From NCBI GenBank assembly GCA_036872755.1, contig JAVHNS010000014.1:682001-746000 (forward strand): 64,000 nucleotides of DNA. Reading direction: 5' to 3'. The position numbers and the translations under genes are program-made. Shown here piece by piece: positions 14,027 through 25,490 of the stretch. The first letter of the stretch is position 1. The number at the start of each line of letters is the position of its first letter. This stretch comes from Orbilia blumenaviensis (Eukaryota > Ascomycota > Orbiliomycetes > Orbiliales > Orbiliaceae). The notes below the pieces were generated by a model. The model was not told where the DNA came from. It saw only the letters and a program-made list of their open reading frames with translations, and did not search any database.

Positions 14027-14034
14027 CATTTATA
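14027..14034 (-). promoter_or_regulatory. Probable TATA box of the glucoamylase gene
   Basis: TATAAATG on the minus strand, ~130 nt upstream of the ATG at 13898. Just beyond it, at 14121-14130, is the perfect palindrome GCCGGCCGGC. Confidence 0.45.
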
Positions 14035-15393
14035 CTAGATCATTCTCTAACAGACGGTCGACAGAGATCGTGAAGCCGCATCTACATGTACGATTCTCTA
14101 GTCCTCTCCCTGCTTCTCCCGCCGGCCGGCTTCATGAGGGCTAAGCTTTGACAGTCAGTAACGAAAGGCGGACACTAAACGGCGTAACGGGCAAGACGTA
14201 TTATCCATCTGAATTCAGTACAGTCTCGACAACTCTAGTGATCCATGACAACCAAACTTACGCAATTTCAGCACTCTATCAGCGTCTGATCTGGCCGTGC
14301 CGTATACTTAGCTGGTTGCGGATACATGCAGATGGTGTCATTTACCCGGTTAATAGGTGAAAATTGGTAATATGCCTTAGCAGTTTCTTGTAGATTAATG
14401 CATACTTTTGTTAAGGTGCTAGATTTGTGCTACCTTCCTAGCCTTGGAGAACGACACTAAAGTGGTGTTCATGTGAGCGGTTCTGGCATCGATCCCCACA
14501 AGGTGTCGTGCAGATAAAATCTGATCAGGCACATTTTTCACAGATTCCTAACCAACCGCATGCTGCGAAACAAAAGGCTAATTCTTCGTTACAGGGGTAG
14601 CACAGCCTTTCCGTGTAGTCGAACCAAGGTAAAAATAAAAAAAAGGTTCAAGAAAAGGTTCGTTGAAACTTCTGCAGGTACTGCAAGTCCTCGGCAGGGA
14701 TCTGTGTTGAAAATGTTGTGTCGGTGTGGAGAACGTTATAGGGTATCTGTGGTTCACATGCATTCACAAAGAAACGATTCCCCGCAATAGATCCCCGCAA
14801 TTAATTCATCCCAACTTCCTTTTGGGAAAAGCGCCGAGCAATTTAGCCACTAGCTAGCCTAGGCGACATAGAATCTTCTTTTATGGTTCCAGCAGTAGAC
14901 TTAGTGGTGGGGAAGCGAAGAGCGGTCGACAGCCGGCCGGCCGGGATATCACCAATGTCCGACGAAGCGTTGACAAACCCGATCTTCAACCCGTCTGTGC
15001 GTCATTGAGAACCCCTTGCATCGTGTAGCCCGTGATCGACACAGACGGAAAACTCCGTCGGTGCAATACAGTTTTATAAATCCATCATTCCAAGTACTTG
15101 TCAACTAACGAAGCCTGAGCTGCATTGCATTCGAATGCATTAATTATCTTCTGGCGGCGAGCCTTGAAATGGGGCACCCGCAAAACTGAAATGCCTCGTG
15201 TCCCCGCATGTCCATAATTACCCGCAAAATACCTACTCCAGGAAGGATCTCCAGTGATATTTCGATATTGGGTAATTAACTCTCAAGTCAGCCGTCGGCT
15301 CTATGAAGACGGTCCGAGTCGCAGTTAGCTGCTGACTGCTCCGTAGGATTTGAATTCTACATGAGTCGGGTGCTAAGTACTTGGGCCGAGACT

Positions 15394-15600
15394 TCATCTA
15401 TTTAATACGTTGGCATAAGCATCGATGATAACGCAATGCTGATGAAGGTCTTCTTTTAAAGCCTGAATGTAGCCTTCTTTAGTGGTCCATTGGATTAGCT
15501 TATGGCCCTTCGAGAACCATATTTTCCAGCTCCAGTTTGACTCTGGCCTATCCATATATTTTCCGACCGCGGTTGATGCTTTAAACACCGATAGGGTCTG
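15394..15600 (-). pseudogene. Possible relic of a STAND-type N-terminal helical domain
   Basis: After a TAG acceptor at 15601-15603 on the minus strand, an open frame runs 68 codons to a TGA. It reads like an amphipathic helical segment, with KGHKLIQWTTKEGYIQALKED and then HCVIIDAYANVLNR. The pattern (W-x-x-K-x-x-I-x-x-L followed by a helix ending in a small hydrophobic run) recalls the helical domain at the N-terminus of many fungal NACHT proteins. No intact upstream exon or NTPase domain follows, so if real it is a fragment. Low confidence; it could be chance. Confidence 0.25.
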
Positions 15601-15915
15601 CTATGTACCCTAAAATATAATTTATAATTATAACCAATCGAGACGAATATAATATGTGCCTTCATACTACATGATAGTGAGCAAAAAATAGATGTTAAAA
15701 GTGAAAAGGCGGCACCCAAGCAGTGGCGTAAATATAAATACCTCTCTCCAAGACCGAAGTGTAGTTGCTGTAGCTGAGGTATTACAGCTGCACAGTTGCT
15801 AAATCAACATGTTTTGAAAGTGTATTTGGTTACCCCAGATCTCACTCGACCTCTATACTATATCTACCTAGGTATCTATATCCACCTAAGCACGTATCTG
15901 GGTAGATCTAATACG

Positions 15916-15937
15916 TTTTTTTTTTTTTTTTTTTTTT
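15916..15937. repeat. T22 homopolymer tract
   Basis: Uninterrupted T tract in intergenic sequence; one of eight tracts of 15 or more in the window. Confidence 0.9.
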
Positions 15938-16779
15938 CTTGACCACAGAGGTGAAACCGGTATACCAGATTTGCAATCACCTTCAATTGATCAAACAGTC
16001 AACCAGTCAACTAAGTGGTTATGACAAGCCTCCTCAGTTCCAGTTCGACGGAAGGTATGTGTGCACAGCTGCGACCAATAGATGAAACATCATGTAAATT
16101 CTTGTTGAGAAACTTCGCATTGTATTGCTTAAACGCTGAACATGATAGGGCCTCACCGCTCATGACGTTCTCGTTTGTTGGACAAACCCAAACGTCCAAG
16201 CTGTTGGCCAGAGCCGTTCACAATATTGTGTGTTGCAATTGTAGATGTAACTAACGAATGCAAGTCTGTAGGGGCCTATTGTTCTAGCGGTCGCGCAGTT
16301 GCAAATGACTGGGAGGCCAAAGCAAAGAGCTATCCAAGTCCGTTCGATTATTCATGAGGGCGCTGCCTTCGCGAAGCGGGTTGTCAGATCTGATTCAATT
16401 GGGCTGCCAGGGCGGGTCGCGAACTGCCGCAATGCCAATTTTAAGGCGTTTGAGCCCTACAAGCGGATAAGCACAATCGGCTAGTTAGTCGCGTATTCAA
16501 ATCCTTCACACAAAACGAATGCAGCCCGGTTGTCATGCATACATGACTAGTTCCGTCGGTGCGAAACCAGATCTAATATGACTCAATCACAAAACTACAA
16601 CATTCCAGATTGTGTATAAAACCAGAAAATTGCAGCGGCTCGATGTAAGGTGGGACACAGGCAGTATCGAAATATAGCATATCTCACGCTTCGCAAACCA
16701 ATTGCCCCGCCTCACAGGGCTTTAATGATAGTTTTACAACTTTTCGACACTTCAAGCTATCGACGTTGCAACGAATAGA

Positions 16780-18644
16780 ATGGCGGTAATTACGGAATTG
16801 GCGGCGGTTCCAGAGATCCTCTTTGATATCATCGGATATATCTCCAGTACAGATACCCTAAATCTGGGACTGAGCTGCAAATCGCTTTTACCAGTGTGCT
16901 ACAAGGCACTATGGACAAATCTAAGCTTGGTACCGCTGGAGGCCAAACGCAAACCTTGGCCTGGGCTACAACTCAGGCCCGAGTTTAGATCTAAAGTCCT
17001 CGAAGTAATAAAAGATTACTGGCTCGAATCCCAGGGGCTTTCCTATGCGAAACGGGTCGACTTTGGTCGTCTTCTAAGTAGAAATACTAAGGAATCCCAA
17101 CACTTAATGCGACTTTTGGAATCTAATGCATTGAAGCCTACGCGCATAGACCTTTCCGTATCCCTTTTCGGTAAGTCTTGATCCTTTGTCCTTCGCAGCC
17201 CCGAGAATCGTAGTTCTCGTATGAGGATTTCTATTTTAATTCTCTAATACGGTATTTTATAGACGTGGCTGCGGGGAAGCACTTTCCAGCCTTTGAGCGC
17301 CTACATGAATATACTTTGTCGAAAGGTCCAAAAGAACTGAGGATTCAGTTGCATTCAGATGTTATGCACTCGTTTCCAAACCTTGTTGATATCGCGAAAA
17401 TAACAGACCTCTCGCTCTCTATCCCGACTTGGGGGGACCGTTGGGTTTCCCCAGACGCAACAATGGGCGAGAGGATAAGGGAACTCACATCAATACTTGA
17501 GAGAACACCCAATCTAAGGTCATTTGCGTGGTGTAAAAGAGACCGATCTCAGCGAGGCTACGAGAGAAAGCTTCACTTCCCAGCGATATCTGCGCACCTA
17601 CAGGGCCTTCAGACAGCTTTTACCAATCTTCGAGCCCTAAAATCGCTCAGAATATTGGACTTCCTCTTCCATCCGTCGTTCTTCGTCGTTCCACCAGACA
17701 ACGTCAACACATTGATCTTGAATTGTGCAGGGTCTCCTATATGGTGGCAAGAATTCGCAGCTTGCCCGCTACAAAACGTAAAAAATTTACGTTTCGAAGG
17801 GCGGGTCTGGGATTATGAGGGTCAGCTTCGTGATTACCTAGCTAGCTCGGAGATCGTGCCAATGAAAACCATCAGGCTGAGGGATGTCGCGGTACAGGGA
17901 TTGAAAACAGCATTCTGCTCTCAAAAGCCATGTCCCCCGGACCTAGCGATCTGCTTACTCAGGAGAAATTCAAGCTTAAAACCGTACTATCGATTTATAC
18001 TCGCTCGCCGAGAGGCAAAACGCGTTATTGAGAGATATCACACTCGGTTTGAATCAAATTGGTATCTTAGTAGATGGGTTGTGGAAAATCTCTACATCAG
18101 GCGATTCCTTGATGGAGCGAAGCCCTTAACTGAAATGGAAACTGTCGAGGAGTATTGCCGGGTCGCCATCTTGGGCGAGGTCGAAAACGGCAACGTTCAC
18201 GCTTGGGATCGTGCAAGACAGCGGGCGAAAAATATTGGAGCCAAATGCAAATCAGAAATCGAGGGGCAGCTACTAAACTCAGTTGACCGCACTATCCATC
18301 ATTATACGTTGATATTTATGGAAAATGAACTGGAGCAGGCTGATGAGGACGATTTCAAGAAACAGTGTATCCAATTTTTCGAGGAAGAAGCTCAAGGAGG
18401 GCGACAATATGGAGTTGCAAGACAAAGAACGTGGCAGTCTGTGGCACGACCAGTGAACAGATTCCGACGAATGTTTGACCACCTTCGGAAACCTATGGTG
18501 CACCATGTCACCGAATTGATCCTGAGCAAGTCAGAAACAGATGAGATCACCGTGATGAGATATTGGGTAGATAAAGCATTGCAAGATTTTGACGGTATTG
18601 ATTCAAGCCTGGACAGGCTGACACTTTCAAAAGACTTTAGTTAG
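16780..18644 (+). CDS. F-box-like protein (2 exons)
   Basis: Exons 16780-17170 and 17263-18644 encode 590 aa; the 92 nt intron has donor GTAAGT and acceptor TTATAG and keeps frame. Residues ~5-50 look like an F-box: proline near the start (AVPEILFDIIGYI), then LNLGLSCKSLLPVCYKALW, the usual L-x-L-x-x-x-C-K pattern. The remainder resembles the degenerate leucine-rich substrate region of fungal F-box proteins (LKSLRILDFLF, VKNLRFEG, MKTIRLRDVAV). The last 200 residues are charged and helical. The expected role is substrate adaptor of an SCF ubiquitin ligase through Skp1; the substrate is unknown. A possible eroded copy lies 0.4 kb downstream. Confidence 0.75.
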
Positions 18645-19670
18645 CCACTTCAGAAAGTTAATTATACACACACAATACATATCACCAGCCGCACAGTCTA
18701 CGCTCTAGCAAGTCAAACTTTTAAAATCATAGTTTTAAGCACCTCAGCATCCCATAGCTATATAGAAGATGTTGGTTAGCTAATGCCGCCGCGCCTCCTG
18801 CATAAGCTGAACAGGGGGTCAGTCAAACTTGTATGTTTTTAACTAGTGCAATCGGGTTCCCAGCCTAAGAATTTGTGATGGGTAGGTTTTCTGAGGGATG
18901 ATATCTACGATTGTTGCTAGGACTGATTATTCTCGATTGGCATGATTGGAATATACCCCCGGTACCGTAGAGCGCATTTGAAATTACGACGATAGGTATT
19001 TGGTCTGCAGGATCTAGATCCCTAGTGGGCCGGTAATCATGATTTTAGAGAAATTTTGTCGCCCAGTCCTGAGAACATATTTATCCGCCAGTTTCGCAAA
19101 TCTTGTTGATATCATGAGAGTGATTCGAAAGCTTCGCTTGTCTAGACGAGGCTGTCGCATTTCTCATACAAGGCTGAACTCACGACTCGCTATCGAAAGC
19201 GTTTTGTAGCTATGACAGGCCAGGTAGTGTGATCCAACGCCACAAATCTGCAAGTATGGCATGATGAACACACACATCGCAAGCACACGATATTGCTAAA
19301 AAATAAATTTCGGTTGCTTGCGCTCGAGGCCCCTTTCTCATGGGATCAGAGAATGATACCATCACTGGTTCTGATTGTTGATATTTAATAACTTCTTGCG
19401 CTGCACAAAAGAGAGGATGTGTGTAGAGATCGATAGTCGCAAAAATGCAACAATGCAGGACAGCAGTAACAGCGAATCGACCTAGTCTATCGTATTTACA
19501 ACTGCAATCATTTATTATTAAGTAAAATCCGAAAGGAGGCATAAGCCTTTTAGCCTACACCTTGAATATATATATACGACGGAGAGGTACGTTTACCGTG
19601 TGTAGCTCATCGTGGTCGTTATCACTAACATATTTATTGATTCGTCAATCAGACTAGGAGCACAGACAAC
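18645..19670. other. Intergenic containing an F-box-related fragment
   Basis: The first 150 nt are the 3' flank of the F-box gene. The fragment at 19039-19209 is described separately. The minus-strand ORF 19210-19542 has no recognisable features. The last ~100 nt are the leader of the membrane protein gene. Confidence 0.4.
19039..19209 (+). pseudogene. Short F-box-family remnant
   Basis: A 56-codon open frame contains SFANLVDIMRVIRKLRLS. The upstream F-box gene (near 17370-17420) contains SFPNLVDIAKITDLSLS. The similarity is also visible in DNA around the shared cttgttgatatc. No F-box or remaining gene body is present. A broken tandem copy is the simplest explanation, but the match is short. 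Confidence 0.3.
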
Positions 19671-21542
19671 ATGTATACCAACCCAAATCATTATAAGGGG
19701 TCGTCATGGAATATGGAACAGGCGCACCAATTTCAATACACACAACAGCAAACCCTGTTGCCCCAGGACCATTACAGACGTGTCGCTTATAAAAACTCCC
19801 GCCATGAACAAGCCTTGATGCTCTTAGTATTGCTCCCGATTGGTGCTATATTTCTGGCAGTATGTCTTGCCGGAATCATCTGGCTTTTCATACACGGTCC
19901 GATCCAGGTACCAATGCAAGATACTCGATTGACTAGTATCGTGATCTCTACGAGCAGTAAAATCGCAGCTATCATCATCAGTATGGCCTTCGTGCGATCA
20001 GCATGGGCTTCTTTCGTCCCCCGCATCGTCGCTGGCCACTCCATGACCACTCGAACCATAGCCACGGTTTGTCGTGACTTTATGTCACTCGGCCAATTTC
20101 AGAATTTCAAGGCATTGCCCCGAGCCTTCCAGTTTCATCTCATACTAGGCAGTATGACCCTTCTCAGTATGATCGCAACATCTTCCTCCTTTAGATACGA
20201 CTCACTTTCTACCTCAGGCATTATGACCGCGCTCGTCCCAGACGTGGCATTTGCCTGCCCTGTCGAAAAAGTGATAGAAAGCGGCCTATTTTTCTGCGAT
20301 GAAGGAGGGGACTCTTCTGTTAATATTAACTCAAATACCTCTATTCATGCCTGGGATTATATCGGGGAAGTAGCCGCCGGAGGGCAGAACACAGTCACCA
20401 AATACGGCAATATTGGAGACGAGACTGTGGGAGCTAATGTGACACTCGCTATTTTGCCGGAGGGTTGGACTTTAGGGAAGAGCAGCGATCTTCCTTGGAT
20501 GGCGATGTGGGTAGCATGCCAGGAGCGATCAATATCCGTCGAATTCAGCGGGAGTGGGTATAATACAAACACTACAGTTTATTTAAACGGGAAATTTGCT
20601 GCCCTTCTCGACATTGGAAATATGCCACAGTGGGGATCTATCGTCCACATATTTTTGAGGGTCAATGAAACAGGTCCGTTCAGCAGCCTCGGTGAATACG
20701 ACGTTATTATGTTAGCGAGAAACGGGATAGATGGGGCCAATCTCCAAGGGGTTGATGACGACTCAATCACTAAACTTGGCGTTACTTACCTGAACCTGAA
20801 GGGATATGGTGCTACGAGGCAGGGCTTGCTTGGAGCTGCATCAAGGTGTACTTTCCGGGCTGAAACAGGAGGAAGATGGCAAGAGGGACTTTGGCCGCCT
20901 TTAAATCACACCAAGAATACGATTTGGGGAGAGCTTGTCAACGACCGCCCGACTCTTGCCACAGCTATGCTTAATTACGGCGCGAGTTGGCAATACAATC
21001 TAGTTTCCGAAAACTCTTTGCCCGGTGGGTCCGTCTCATATATCGCCAACAATACAGGAGCGGATGTGAGGTTTTCGGATTTTTTCGCATCCTATATACG
21101 TAACCAGTGGGCACTTATAGCATATGCTATCCCAAGACAAACTTATAAAAAACTAGAGCAAAACTTCTCCGGTACGGGACCAAAGAAGTTGTTCATTTCT
21201 GTCACTCTAGTTGCCGTTTTTCCAGTCACGGCTTTGACCATTGGCCTACTTGTTACGTTGAGGGCATTGGTGGCAACAATGACCAAGAAGTACTGGGTGA
21301 ATAGGGTTGAGTTTGAGGGCTGGTGGCTTCTAAAAGCTCTTAGGCCGGACTTGTATCCGGGAGGATTTTGCAACGCTACTGAAGATAAGTTTAACGAGGC
21401 TAGCGAGAACGTTTCCGTTCAGTACTGTGATGTCAGGCCCGAGAGTGATGTTGGTCACTTGACACTTCACTCAACGATTTCCACTGGGGGTAGTGTTAAT
21501 GGGTTAAGGGAAGACAGGATATATGGCCTCCATGAGAAATAA
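19671..21542 (+). CDS. Four-pass membrane glycoprotein, fungus-specific type, function unknown
   Basis: A single exon of 623 aa starts at ATG 19671. The N-terminal ~45 residues are polar (Q/N/H-rich). Hydrophobic segments follow at roughly residues 46-72 (LMLLVLLPIGAIFLAVCLAG), 85-105 and 158-178, with a last one at about 504-532 (LFISVTLVAVFPVTALTIGL). Between the third and fourth lies a ~320-residue loop carrying many N-x-S/T sequons, as expected for an extracytoplasmic glycosylated domain. The ~90 residue tail is polar. This topology is common among uncharacterised integral membrane proteins of filamentous ascomycetes. I cannot name a substrate or pathway. No intron is needed. Confidence 0.75.
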   Translation: MYTNPNHYKGSSWNMEQAHQFQYTQQQTLLPQDHYRRVAYKNSRHEQALMLLVLLPIGAIFLAVCLAGIIWLFIHGPIQVPMQDTRLTSIVISTSSKIAAIIISMAFVRSAWASFVPRIVAGHSMTTRTIATVCRDFMSLGQFQNFKALPRAFQFHLILGSMTLLSMIATSSSFRYDSLSTSGIMTALVPDVAFACPVEKVIESGLFFCDEGGDSSVNINSNTSIHAWDYIGEVAAGGQNTVTKYGNIGDETVGANVTLAILPEGWTLGKSSDLPWMAMWVACQERSISVEFSGSGYNTNTTVYLNGKFAALLDIGNMPQWGSIVHIFLRVNETGPFSSLGEYDVIMLARNGIDGANLQGVDDDSITKLGVTYLNLKGYGATRQGLLGAASRCTFRAETGGRWQEGLWPPLNHTKNTIWGELVNDRPTLATAMLNYGASWQYNLVSENSLPGGSVSYIANNTGADVRFSDFFASYIRNQWALIAYAIPRQTYKKLEQNFSGTGPKKLFISVTLVAVFPVTALTIGLLVTLRALVATMTKKYWVNRVEFEGWWLLKALRPDLYPGGFCNATEDKFNEASENVSVQYCDVRPESDVGHLTLHSTISTGGSVNGLREDRIYGLHEK

Positions 21543-21616
21543 AAAGATTCCTATCTTCTTTCATTCGGCTTTTTACGCTCATATCTTTCTAGGTTTTACT
21601 ATTTACTTGACTTCGA

Positions 21617-21618
<2 letters not shown>

Positions 21619-21647
<29 letters not shown>
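21619..21647. repeat. T29 homopolymer tract
   Basis: Uninterrupted T tract directly 3' of the membrane glycoprotein gene. Confidence 0.9.
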
Positions 21648-21650
<3 letters not shown>

Positions 21651-22500
21651 AATAGCAGTCGCCAGGGCGACTTCGCGCTCCGTGGAGGCTGGTTATGAGG
21701 CTAGGCCTACCCCGTTTTTCTAATTTACGTTCAGTCTTACTAATTTGCGAGATCTACAGCCTCTGTACAAGGCAGAACGACTATGTAAATTTTCCTTAGT
21801 CTTTGCTTCTGCACCTGTTGCTTGATTCCCCTGAGCTTCTTCCAATTATTATTTTTTAATTTGCTACTGCGGGCTGTAGCTAATTGAGTAGGTACTTACA
21901 TTACTAAATGTTTTGAAGCAGCTGGAGCTTCTCAGCTTGTGTTGGCCTCACAAGGTGTGCAGTACATGCTAGTAGTCCCCATATGAGCATATGAGCTATA
22001 TATAATTAATAATTTTATCTAGGAACCCGGAATCGCGTCAAGATTCGGTCTGATATTCTACTTGGGGTCTGGGAAGAGGGACAATTATTACTCCGCTAAG
22101 CTACCGGTATACCGGTCTTTGTAACTATTTGTTTGTGTCATAGCCGTATAGTAAATTAAATTTATTATAATACAATGATTTTGACGATTGACTATAGATT
22201 GAGGGTGTTGTTCTTGCAAGTGGTCCTTATTAATATGTAGCTATAAACTCGGGACACGCTCACAATGATAAATCACTTCGGTTCAGCGAGCGTACTGGGC
22301 CACTTCGTAAACATCGGTTGATAATATGAGACTAGACGTGTTAAAATTTTTAATGGCTGGCACGCTCACGACTGCCCATACGGGTGACTCAAGGTCTTGG
22401 TGTTGTCTGTTGTAAATGCTATGAAAACTTTCGGGCCCTTGTGACTGTTATATCCTGGTCATACCTTGGCTGCCTAGGACCTCTAACGTTATATACTGTC

Positions 22501-22515
22501 AAAAAAAAAAAAAAA
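22501..22515. repeat. A15 homopolymer tract
   Basis: A tract that opens the AT-rich block extending to ~22735. Confidence 0.9.
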
Positions 22516-22945
22516 TCATTTTTGCAAATATCAAATCTAATTTTCCTCAATGCAAGAATTGAAGTTTAATGTTCTTATTATTTATTAAAATTGTTTGTGA
22601 TAAAATATTATTTAATGTGGAAGTGTTCAAGTTTAACAGTTTGTCAAAATATTTGTTTAAATACTTTAACTGAAAATAGTAATTAAAAATTATTACTTTT
22701 GCGCAAAAAGATTTATGTTGCTGTAAAAAAGGGTACCCCTTTGCTTCGAAGTTTTTTCTCTCGGCACCGGAGCCATAATATACTAATCTTATATACCAGA
22801 CCCATATGGTGTGAACAACACCGTGTTGTCTGGTTCCAACGAGATCAGAATGTGGTGACTTAAAAGTTCCCTCGACATTCGTTCGATTCCCGTTTCCCAC
22901 AACCCCAGAAATCTCAGGTTCGATACAACCACGGGGGTGTTCAAT

Positions 22946-23806
22946 ATGGCTCCCGGGCTCCTCACGCTTCCCAATGAACTACTCAGCGAGATAACCCGCC
23001 ATATTATCCCCGAATTTAGCCCTGATGGCGGATATAAGTCCCACAAGGGCTGGCGCTCAAGTCCTCACCAAAATGATCTCTGTCACCTTATGCTCACTTG
23101 CAAACACCTTTACGCCCTAATGCGGCCTCATCTGTATACCACAGTGGTTCTGGACTACCACACAAATATGACGCATCTCCTCCGAACGTTGGTTGAACAC
23201 CCCGAAATCCGTGGGTGGATTCGAACGTTATCTATCATTTGTCCATTATATTTTTGTGACAGGATAGTGGACCCGTATAGCCCTCGCCAAACGTTTTTGG
23301 ACGATAATCCTGAGTTGGTTCGGAAGCTTGATATGGAGTGGAATCCGGACAAAATGGACGATTTTGCAGGCAAAATCTTTCGAAAAGTCGGGCTCGACGC
23401 TAATGAATTCAAACAGTTTACAGAGGATGAGATTAATGCTCTGAATGATAATACATATTGGATGGCGATACCGACATGTTCGGAACGGGTTGGGTACGAA
23501 AATGCGTTGATGCAAGGGATGGCGTTAGCGTTGATTATGCTGTCGGTCCGGCTAGAAAGGCTTTGTTTGTGGTGGTTCCGCAAGAAGGGGAGGACCTCTG
23601 ATTTCGAATATGGGGTCAAAAGGCTTGCGCAGGATGACGAACTGAATAAAATGGCTTTTGTGAATTTGGAGCGATTGGAATTATGGGGCAATGGGGATAA
23701 CGATTGTCTTGCGAAATTGCTAAGTTTTCCAGCCATTAAAGAGTTGGTTGGGAAAGGGAACTATATTGAAGCTGATGACATGGAGACTTGGGTAGCGAAA
23801 ATATAG
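22946..23806 (+). CDS. F-box protein, short
   Basis: A single exon of 286 aa from ATG 22946. The F-box is clear: LLTLPNELLSEITRHIIPEF at residues 5-24, then LCHLMLTCKHLYALMRPHLY, which carries the L-x-x-x-CK-x-x-x-x-x-x-P-x-L-Y signature. The rest has weak leucine-rich character (LVEHPEIRGWIRTLSI, FVNLERLELWGNGDNDCLAK). The protein ends soon after one LRR-like turn, so it is short for a fungal F-box/LRR protein and may be C-terminally truncated. Expected role: SCF ubiquitin-ligase adaptor. It is not a close copy of the F-box protein at 16780. Confidence 0.8.
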   Translation: MAPGLLTLPNELLSEITRHIIPEFSPDGGYKSHKGWRSSPHQNDLCHLMLTCKHLYALMRPHLYTTVVLDYHTNMTHLLRTLVEHPEIRGWIRTLSIICPLYFCDRIVDPYSPRQTFLDDNPELVRKLDMEWNPDKMDDFAGKIFRKVGLDANEFKQFTEDEINALNDNTYWMAIPTCSERVGYENALMQGMALALIMLSVRLERLCLWWFRKKGRTSDFEYGVKRLAQDDELNKMAFVNLERLELWGNGDNDCLAKLLSFPAIKELVGKGNYIEADDMETWVAKI

Positions 23807-25483
23807 AAAATTCTCTTTAAATTCGTATCATGTAATCTTGCGTTTGAGTAAGGGTGTTCTTAGCATATAGTATACTAAGTCAGTGTCCTCTGTAACAACA
23901 TATCTCTGAACTAGTATTATGATTTGTCACTTTCTATAGAAACTAAATGCGTTTACTTGGTGACGTTTTCGGGAGACTTCCTATGTTCTCATCCCTACTC
24001 CTGTAGTAAGCTTGCGCGAGAAATCAAAGGCTACTAGGTTTTTAAATTAAAAATTGTACCTACATGTATACATATTCTCGTAGTTATACACTGGTCTCGT
24101 AAGCCTACGCTTTGTAAATTCAATTTTAGACCTATGTATATATGTTAACATCCTGAGTAGGCTTTGGTGATACATGGTTTGTTGTATTTTGCTTCGTCAA
24201 AACAATTTGGCCGAGTTTAGACGACACCAACCACATAGACTGCCAGGACTACAGCTAACTACCTAAATCCAGAGCCTAAAGGCTTCGCAGCTTTGCCGAA
24301 GTTTACATCATCATGGTAGTATATTACAATTTTACAATACGTGTACATATGAATTTGGTTGATTAAACGGCTAGCCAGGCGCAATGCAACGTGAAACAGT
24401 CTATGGATCCGCATATTCGCATCGGTTTGGATGTTTTCGTGCGCGTCGGATATACCCGTATACCGATTAGGCAGGGATCGAATGGAGCAGGTGGTAACTC
24501 GAACATAAGACAGGAGATTTAATTTTAGCGGGACCATATGAATTGTGCTAGAATCGCTGCTGACTGCAGAAATACGTGGACGACATATCAATACAAGGTA
24601 ATGATGAATTGAAGCCCATCTCAATACACCGCCGCCGAACACATTTACTAACTTCTGATTGATGATGTATCAGTAGAGTAAGAAGATAGCTCCAGGCCTC
24701 GGAGAGGCTAGGCTACCTTGGGATATATCTTGCCGAAATGATATCGACCCTGTCTACCGCAGACTATAGAGCTCCGAGTATACGAGTATATCTACAGATG
24801 CTTATATATTTATTATAAGTGCATACTCACGTATTCTGTAATCATATGGCGCTAACGTTATAGAGGGCTTTGCATTTAATTCTCGTTACTTTTTTCTCTC
24901 TCTTAGGGTGCGGGCTCCCTGCAGCATGCACAAGGCGGGAATTCCGAGAAGCAGAATCATATCAACTAACCGATCGCAAATATACAGGAGCACTGGAGCC
25001 TGCTTGTGGAACGGTAATTGTCCAATGGTTGCAATTTTTTTAAAGCTGTTCCCAGTCAGTTTAAGGTTTTGCAGGGTATCTCGGCTCAGGCCCGTTCGCT
25101 CTCCGCGGCTGCCAAGGCGCGCTGTTGATCACCATGCATTATATGAATTTGCGAGGGCATGTACTGTCGGTGGTAAATGTTACATTAACGACAACAGTGC
25201 ACTGCCTCCCCGACCGCGAACTAGAGTCTCTTTTTACGTTCCTGCTTGGCATTTAAGCTTGCATGCTGTAACTTTACCGAAGCGCGGATTAGTATCAATA
25301 TACTGAGTTTAACATGGCTTGGGCCAATTGGGCGCCGGGGCGCATGCACTTTTGTGTCGGTGCACTGCGATGTTACTTCAAGAAAAAAGATTGAGAGAAA
25401 GAAAAGCCGACGACGCATTTGAATGTTTTGCCAAATCAAGTGAAGATATCTCGTTTGTAACGGCTTGACGCTACTTTCGTGGA
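23807..25483. other. Intergenic, no supportable gene
   Basis: ORFs at 24259-24642 (-) and 24908-25306 (+) have no ATG-plus-domain support and look like chance. The final part is the promoter of the KP4-like gene. Confidence 0.4.
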
Positions 25484-25490
25484 TATAAAT
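25484..25490 (+). promoter_or_regulatory. Probable TATA box of the KP4-like gene
   Basis: TATAAAT lies ~180 nt upstream of the ATG at 25669, followed by an A/C-rich leader. Confidence 0.45.

Larger units (their letters stand above)
14035..16779. other. Intergenic, 2.7 kb, with one possible relic
   Basis: This region lies between the glucoamylase promoter and the first F-box gene. It contains two CCGGCCGG-type palindromes (14121-14130 and 14931-14945), a T22 tract and the probable relic at 15394-15600. Remaining ORFs (for example 16015-16254) show no motif. Confidence 0.4.
21543..22945. other. Intergenic with homopolymers and an AT-rich block
   Basis: Contains a T29 tract, a short GC-richer patch at 21655-21715, an A15 tract and a very AT-rich block at about 22516-22735. 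The block looks like sequence eroded by C-to-T mutation. No gene is supportable. The last ~200 nt are the leader of the second F-box gene. Confidence 0.4.

Noticed and set aside
16015..16254. Short plus-strand ORF with several Cys near its end
   Set aside because: No signal peptide, and the minus strand is equally open.
24259..24642. Minus-strand ORF of 127 codons
   Set aside because: No domain, no signal peptide, no splice partner; composition like surrounding noncoding DNA.
24908..25306. Plus-strand ORF of ~132 codons
   Set aside because: Begins with GTG rather than ATG, is Arg/Pro-rich without motifs and runs into the KP4-like gene promoter.
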